From the NCBI GenBank assembly GCA_020746105.1, contig CM036636.1, positions 7,750,001 to 7,814,000 of the forward strand: a DNA stretch of 64,000 nucleotides, in the 5' to 3' direction. Under the pieces are notes generated by a model, which saw only the letters and a program-made list of their open reading frames with translations, had not been told where the DNA came from and made no database searches. A program made the position numbers and the translations under genes. Below are positions 52,366 through 64,000 of this stretch, in pieces. Position 1 is the stretch's first letter. Every line of letters starts with the position of its first letter. The DNA comes from Trogon surrucura (Eukaryota; Chordata; Aves; Trogoniformes; Trogonidae).

Positions 52366-52650
52366 TGCATGGCCTGAAGAAGTCTGTTGTGTAACAATTG
52401 CAGAGGGTGCACAAGGCTGGCTGAAGCGTTTGCCCATTCCAGTTACCCATCAGAGGTGGGGGAAGAGCGGGGTGGAATTAAGTTGTATCCTCACAGCCTT
52501 AAGCCCTCCCCCACTGCTGCAGTCAAGTCCAGGCCTCTTTATGGAAAGATGGTTTTCGGTAGGTGGGAGAGAAAGCACCCAAGACTCCTGACCAGCATAT
52601 CTGGAGACACTCCAGTCACACACACCAAGTGGATACAAAGATGCCATTGT

Positions 52651-52656
52651 TTTATT
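52651..52656 (-). terminator. Candidate distal poly(A) signal of SURF4
   Basis: AATAAA on the minus strand, about 300 bp from the SURF2 stop. It would give SURF4 a 3' UTR of about 3.4 kb, in line with the long 3' UTR and close approach to SURF2 known in mammals. Nearer alternatives are ATTAAA at 55934-55939 and AATAAA near 54370. Confidence 0.5.
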
Positions 52657-52659
52657 TTG

Positions 52660-55600
52660 ATTGTTTCCAAAAATCAAAACATTTTCAAACACAACTAAGG
52701 TACAAAATACAGCATAAAATGAGAATTTATACTTATTTCTTTTTTTTTTTTTTCCACATAGAAAGCAAAAATATATTCAGAATGAATTCCAGAACACTTT
52801 GCAGAGCCAATTGATAGCTGACATCCTGCTTGTGAGAGCTTCTCAACCACAGGGAGAGGTCACTGGTTTTTTGGGAGATGCATGAATACAGCAGTGTATG
52901 TAAGAAACCAGAATCTTCTGCATCGGGACTCACAGTTAGCAAGTCTGTGTATCGCGCTGTCTAGGAATACCTTATAATGCCCTCCATCTAACCACACCCC
53001 TTGAGCACTGAAATAATGCTGCTGCCAGGGACAGTATCAGTTCCTCCTCTGGGGTCTTTTGTTGGAAAGGGGACTTGATTTTCACAGGAGCTTGTCAACA
53101 TGTCAGGCTAGTCCATCACCCAGCTCCCTAGTTAGACCAAACACGGAGACATTGAAAAATCCAACTTAATGGTTACTTACAGGAGCCATTTCTGTCGTTC
53201 CATTTATAAATACAGTGAGCAGCAGCAGTTGATATCAGAATGGCTGCCTTGATGTAGTCTAAGACCATTCTAGGACCTGCAGTGAAATTGAGCAAAAGCA
53301 TCCGGTGCTGCTTATCCAGAACTGAAAGGACCAGTTTGGTTTGCTACGAAGAGACAGACACAGTGAACACTTGAGGTGAAAACTTCTCCTGCAAAACCTA
53401 TTTAAAAGAAAGCCTTCCATGTGACCTGAATTTAAACACTGGTTTCTCCTCCCCTTTACCCCCACACAGCAATCTGTCTCCTTCAGCAGCCGCACCCAGG
53501 CTGTTTTTCCCTTAAGATGGTGAAATCACTGGTTTAACGTTCAATAGTGCTCTTCTCTTTGTCATCGGTTGTTCCAGCCTAGTTTCCTCTCCTAAAGACA
53601 AGCAACCGTTAAGCAGAACCGTCCAGCTTAGTGTCCTTACCAGGAGTCCCTGGTAAACAGCTCCTGCTGGAGGATGTTCAGCTGAATTACTCCTTGAACA
53701 AACAGTTGAGCAGCTTTCTCAAGGGAGACAACAGTGCAAGGAATCAATGTCAGGTTAGCAAGCTGGTAGGGCTCATGCTTTCTAGAATTCTTTCATGATC
53801 TAGTGAAACAGGTTCACCTAGTTGCCTAGCAGAGGACAAAATGCCTCCTCTGAGCAGCACTAAGTATGTTCATGGCACAGAGGTTGTGGCACCCAGAGAT
53901 GAAAACAGGGCCTTCCTCTCTCCTCACCATTACGCTGAGGAGTTCCTCCCTCTGAACACGCAAGTTACATCCCTGGCTGCTTATTCACTGTGCGGGCTTT
54001 GCACTTGCATTCTTCAGCTATAACCGTTTGCATACAGAGTTGAGAACCAGGGCTATGGCAGCTGACTTCCACATTTCCTCCCTAAACATCTCCAGGGGGG
54101 TCCGAGATGGCAGAGAGAAGGGGCTGTACTCGAGAGTTGAGCACCCCAGCTCTTCCACTGGTCAGTCAACTGAGACTTCTACAGCCAAGGGACTGACAGA
54201 AGTGAATCTAAGAAGCAAAGACTACAGATAGAGGACTGACTTGCATGTACTGAGTGCAGGGGAAAGAGGAGTTTCTGTAATTCTGAAGATGCTTCCACCA
54301 ATAACCTGCAATTCAGGTATGGATTTGGGGCATATATGGATGGAAGCTGGTTAACAGCAGAAAGGAGCTTTTATTATGGAGCCTGCAGCACAACTTGGCT
54401 CCCTTTTTGGGAATTGTGCTGGGTTTAGCTAAAAACCCAGTCCCGTTTAGTAATTTTTACTTTTCAGTTTAGTATCTTCTAAAAGGCTGCACTTTCTGAA
54501 GTTAGCAGCATGTTTTTGCAGACTCTGTGTTACTGGCAGTGATAACACCTGATGTTTACAGTCACTGCCTGGGACTGGGATGCAAAAAGGCTCTTGCTTA
54601 TACTTATTCCTGTAGTGGCCAAGGCCACTGCTGGCTCCTGTGTACCACGCTGGGGGTGCTGGGTAGTAAGAGGGGTCACAAGGAAGTAAAAGGTTGCACC
54701 TCCGGGGCGTAATAGACAGGACAGGTGGCCAATGAGAGTATTCCATCCCATATACGTCATAGTTAGTATAAATTGAGTGATCATGAGAGTTTCAGTCCTT
54801 TTTTGTCTTTTCGCCCCTTTTCTGCAATGGCCGGTGTCCAGAGAGGACTCCATCTGACCTCCTGATTTTGATCCGGATCCTGAGTTCCCAAATCCAGCTC
54901 CCTGTATCCAGCTCCCGCCGCCGCTGAGCCTGGGGCTGCCCCAGTGCCTCCTGCTCTGCAGCCCCAGTGGGGATTGCTATTGGGGGAGGGGGTCGGGTTT
55001 GATATCGGGCTACTATCTATAGTTGTATATAGTTCTTTACTTCTCTCTTCACTATTATTTCCATTAAAGCTGTCCTAGTTAGTTTTCCTTCCCTAACCCG
55101 TAAGTCTCTCTGCCTCATTCCCTTTTCTCTTCCCGTTTGGGGGGGGGGAAAGAGGGGGTTAGAGAGCGTCTGTCCGCATTAGTGGCCGGCCCAGCTCTAA
55201 CTCGCGACAGGAATTCAGGAGGGGCAACTTTGGGGAAAGAATGCTTGAATAAAAGAGGTCTTTTGGCACAGAATTTTCACAGAATCTAACATTCTGTCTC
55301 TCTAGGAGTATCCTCCTCCCCACCCCCATTCCTCCTTGCAATCTGATTAGCTGTGTAGGATTCCTGATTAGCAAAACAGAATTCTCCCTTGTTCCCCTCA
55401 AGGGCAGAATCAGGACATGTTAGAAAACCCACTCCCTTTTCTTACCTAGAGGAGGATAAAACTACTTTCAGGGTTTTCTTTTTTGCCTTCTGTTTGGGGC
55501 CAGGGAAGACCTCCCCTGCTGTTAAACAAAGTGGAATTACAGGCCTCTGAGCAGCAAAACAGTGATTTTTTTTTTTTGATACTGCTCTCCACCTTGATAA

Positions 55601-56046
55601 GCAACGCTATAACCAGCAATGGAACTCCTTATGCACAAAACTGTTTTGACGAGGGTGAGAAAGGGGATCCACTTTTTCAGTTATAGCTCGAACCCAACAG
55701 CACACTGAATGATACAGCTGTATCTGCTCACAGTAGTTCAATTTTTAAAACACTGCTGACAAAGACAGCAACTGTTCTACTGCAACTCACTGAAGCATCA
55801 GCAAAATGCAGGTTCCTTGGGTTAGTTCCAAATCTAGGAAGTTAAAATAAGCCTAGGCAACATTCCTTGAAGAAAGAGGATTTTATCTATTATATTACTG
55901 GTGCCACTGTAAATCAAATTCAAAATATCTGTGCCTTTAATAGGAAGGGGGCATGTACATGTAAAATGCTGGCAGTTTTTGTTGAATCCATAAAGAATCA
56001 GTTCTGGACTTAATATGTTACGTCCCAGGAAGTGTTGCTATTCCTG
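52660..56046 (-). other. Probable SURF4 3' UTR
   Basis: The stretch between the SURF4 stop (56047-56049) and the distal poly(A) signal holds no recognisable exon on either strand. It contains an A/T-rich run at 52741-52754 and a solo LTR at 54415-55209. If an upstream poly(A) signal near 55935 is used instead, most of this would be intergenic. Confidence 0.5.
54415..55209 (+). mobile_element. Avian ERV solo LTR (ERVL-like), 795 bp
   Basis: Starts TGTGCTGGG and ends CTCGCGACA (terminal TGT...ACA) and is flanked on both sides by the 5-bp direct repeat GGAAT (54410-54414 and 55210-55214). Inside, in order, are a CCAAT box (54729-54733), TATAAAT (54767-54773) and ATTAAA (55073-55078), as expected for U3-R-U5 in plus orientation. 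A 5-bp target duplication favours an ERVL/class III origin. No internal retroviral region is present, so this is a solo LTR. It is antisense to SURF4. Complete ends and a perfect duplication suggest it is not very old. Confidence 0.9.

Positions 56047-64000
<7,954 letters not shown>

Overview
The window is vertebrate and almost certainly avian nuclear DNA. Genes are intron-rich and compact with CpG-island promoters, repeats are sparse, and the recognisable ones are CR1 LINE ends plus one bird-type ERV solo LTR. It carries the conserved surfeit cluster with its bird/mammal alternating order. I assembled exons by hand from open frames, consensus splice sites and phase-matched junctions; product names rest on remembered vertebrate proteins, not on a database search.

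Layout. 155-5907 (-): complete GBGT1-like family 6 glycosyltransferase (Forssman synthase type), 6 coding exons, 343 aa. 5958-8290: intergenic. 8471-30054 (-): CCDC180, a very large coiled-coil protein of about 36-37 coding exons, with a 20-bp-register minisatellite and a near-consensus RFX X-box upstream. 31261-33733 (-): SURF6, 4 coding exons. 35465-40824 (-): MED22 (SURF5), 4 coding exons. 40977-44687 (+): RPL7A (SURF3), 8 exons, with C/D snoRNAs SNORD24 and two SNORD36 copies in its introns. 45638-49324 (-): SURF1, 9 exons. 49454-52338 (+): SURF2, 6 exons. 56047-59720 (-): SURF4, exons 2 to the last; its first exon lies beyond the right edge, so the last 4.3 kb is intron 1.

How it fits together. 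MED22/RPL7A and SURF1/SURF2 are head-to-head pairs with start codons only about 150 and 130 bp apart, so each pair shares a CpG-island promoter; SURF6 has its own island. RPL7A/SURF1 and SURF2/SURF4 are tail-to-tail, and the facing poly(A) signals of RPL7A and SURF1 lie only about 25 bp apart. The genes serve mostly housekeeping functions: ribosome (RPL7A, SURF6, SURF2, snoRNAs), transcription (MED22), cytochrome oxidase assembly (SURF1) and ER export (SURF4).

Most unusual signals. Two unrelated minisatellites begin exactly at the GT of a 5' splice site (RPL7A intron 7: nine identical 26-bp copies; SURF1 intron 1: eight 19-bp copies), giving arrays of tandem donor-like sites. Others are the A/B/C-type 20-bp repeat upstream of CCDC180, a solo LTR with perfect 5-bp target duplication lying antisense in the probable SURF4 3' UTR, a frame-breaking candidate cassette exon in CCDC180, and a conserved-looking short MED22 isoform made by reading into intron 3. 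I found no CRISPR array, tRNA or rRNA, and no clear evidence of a wholly new multi-gene system.
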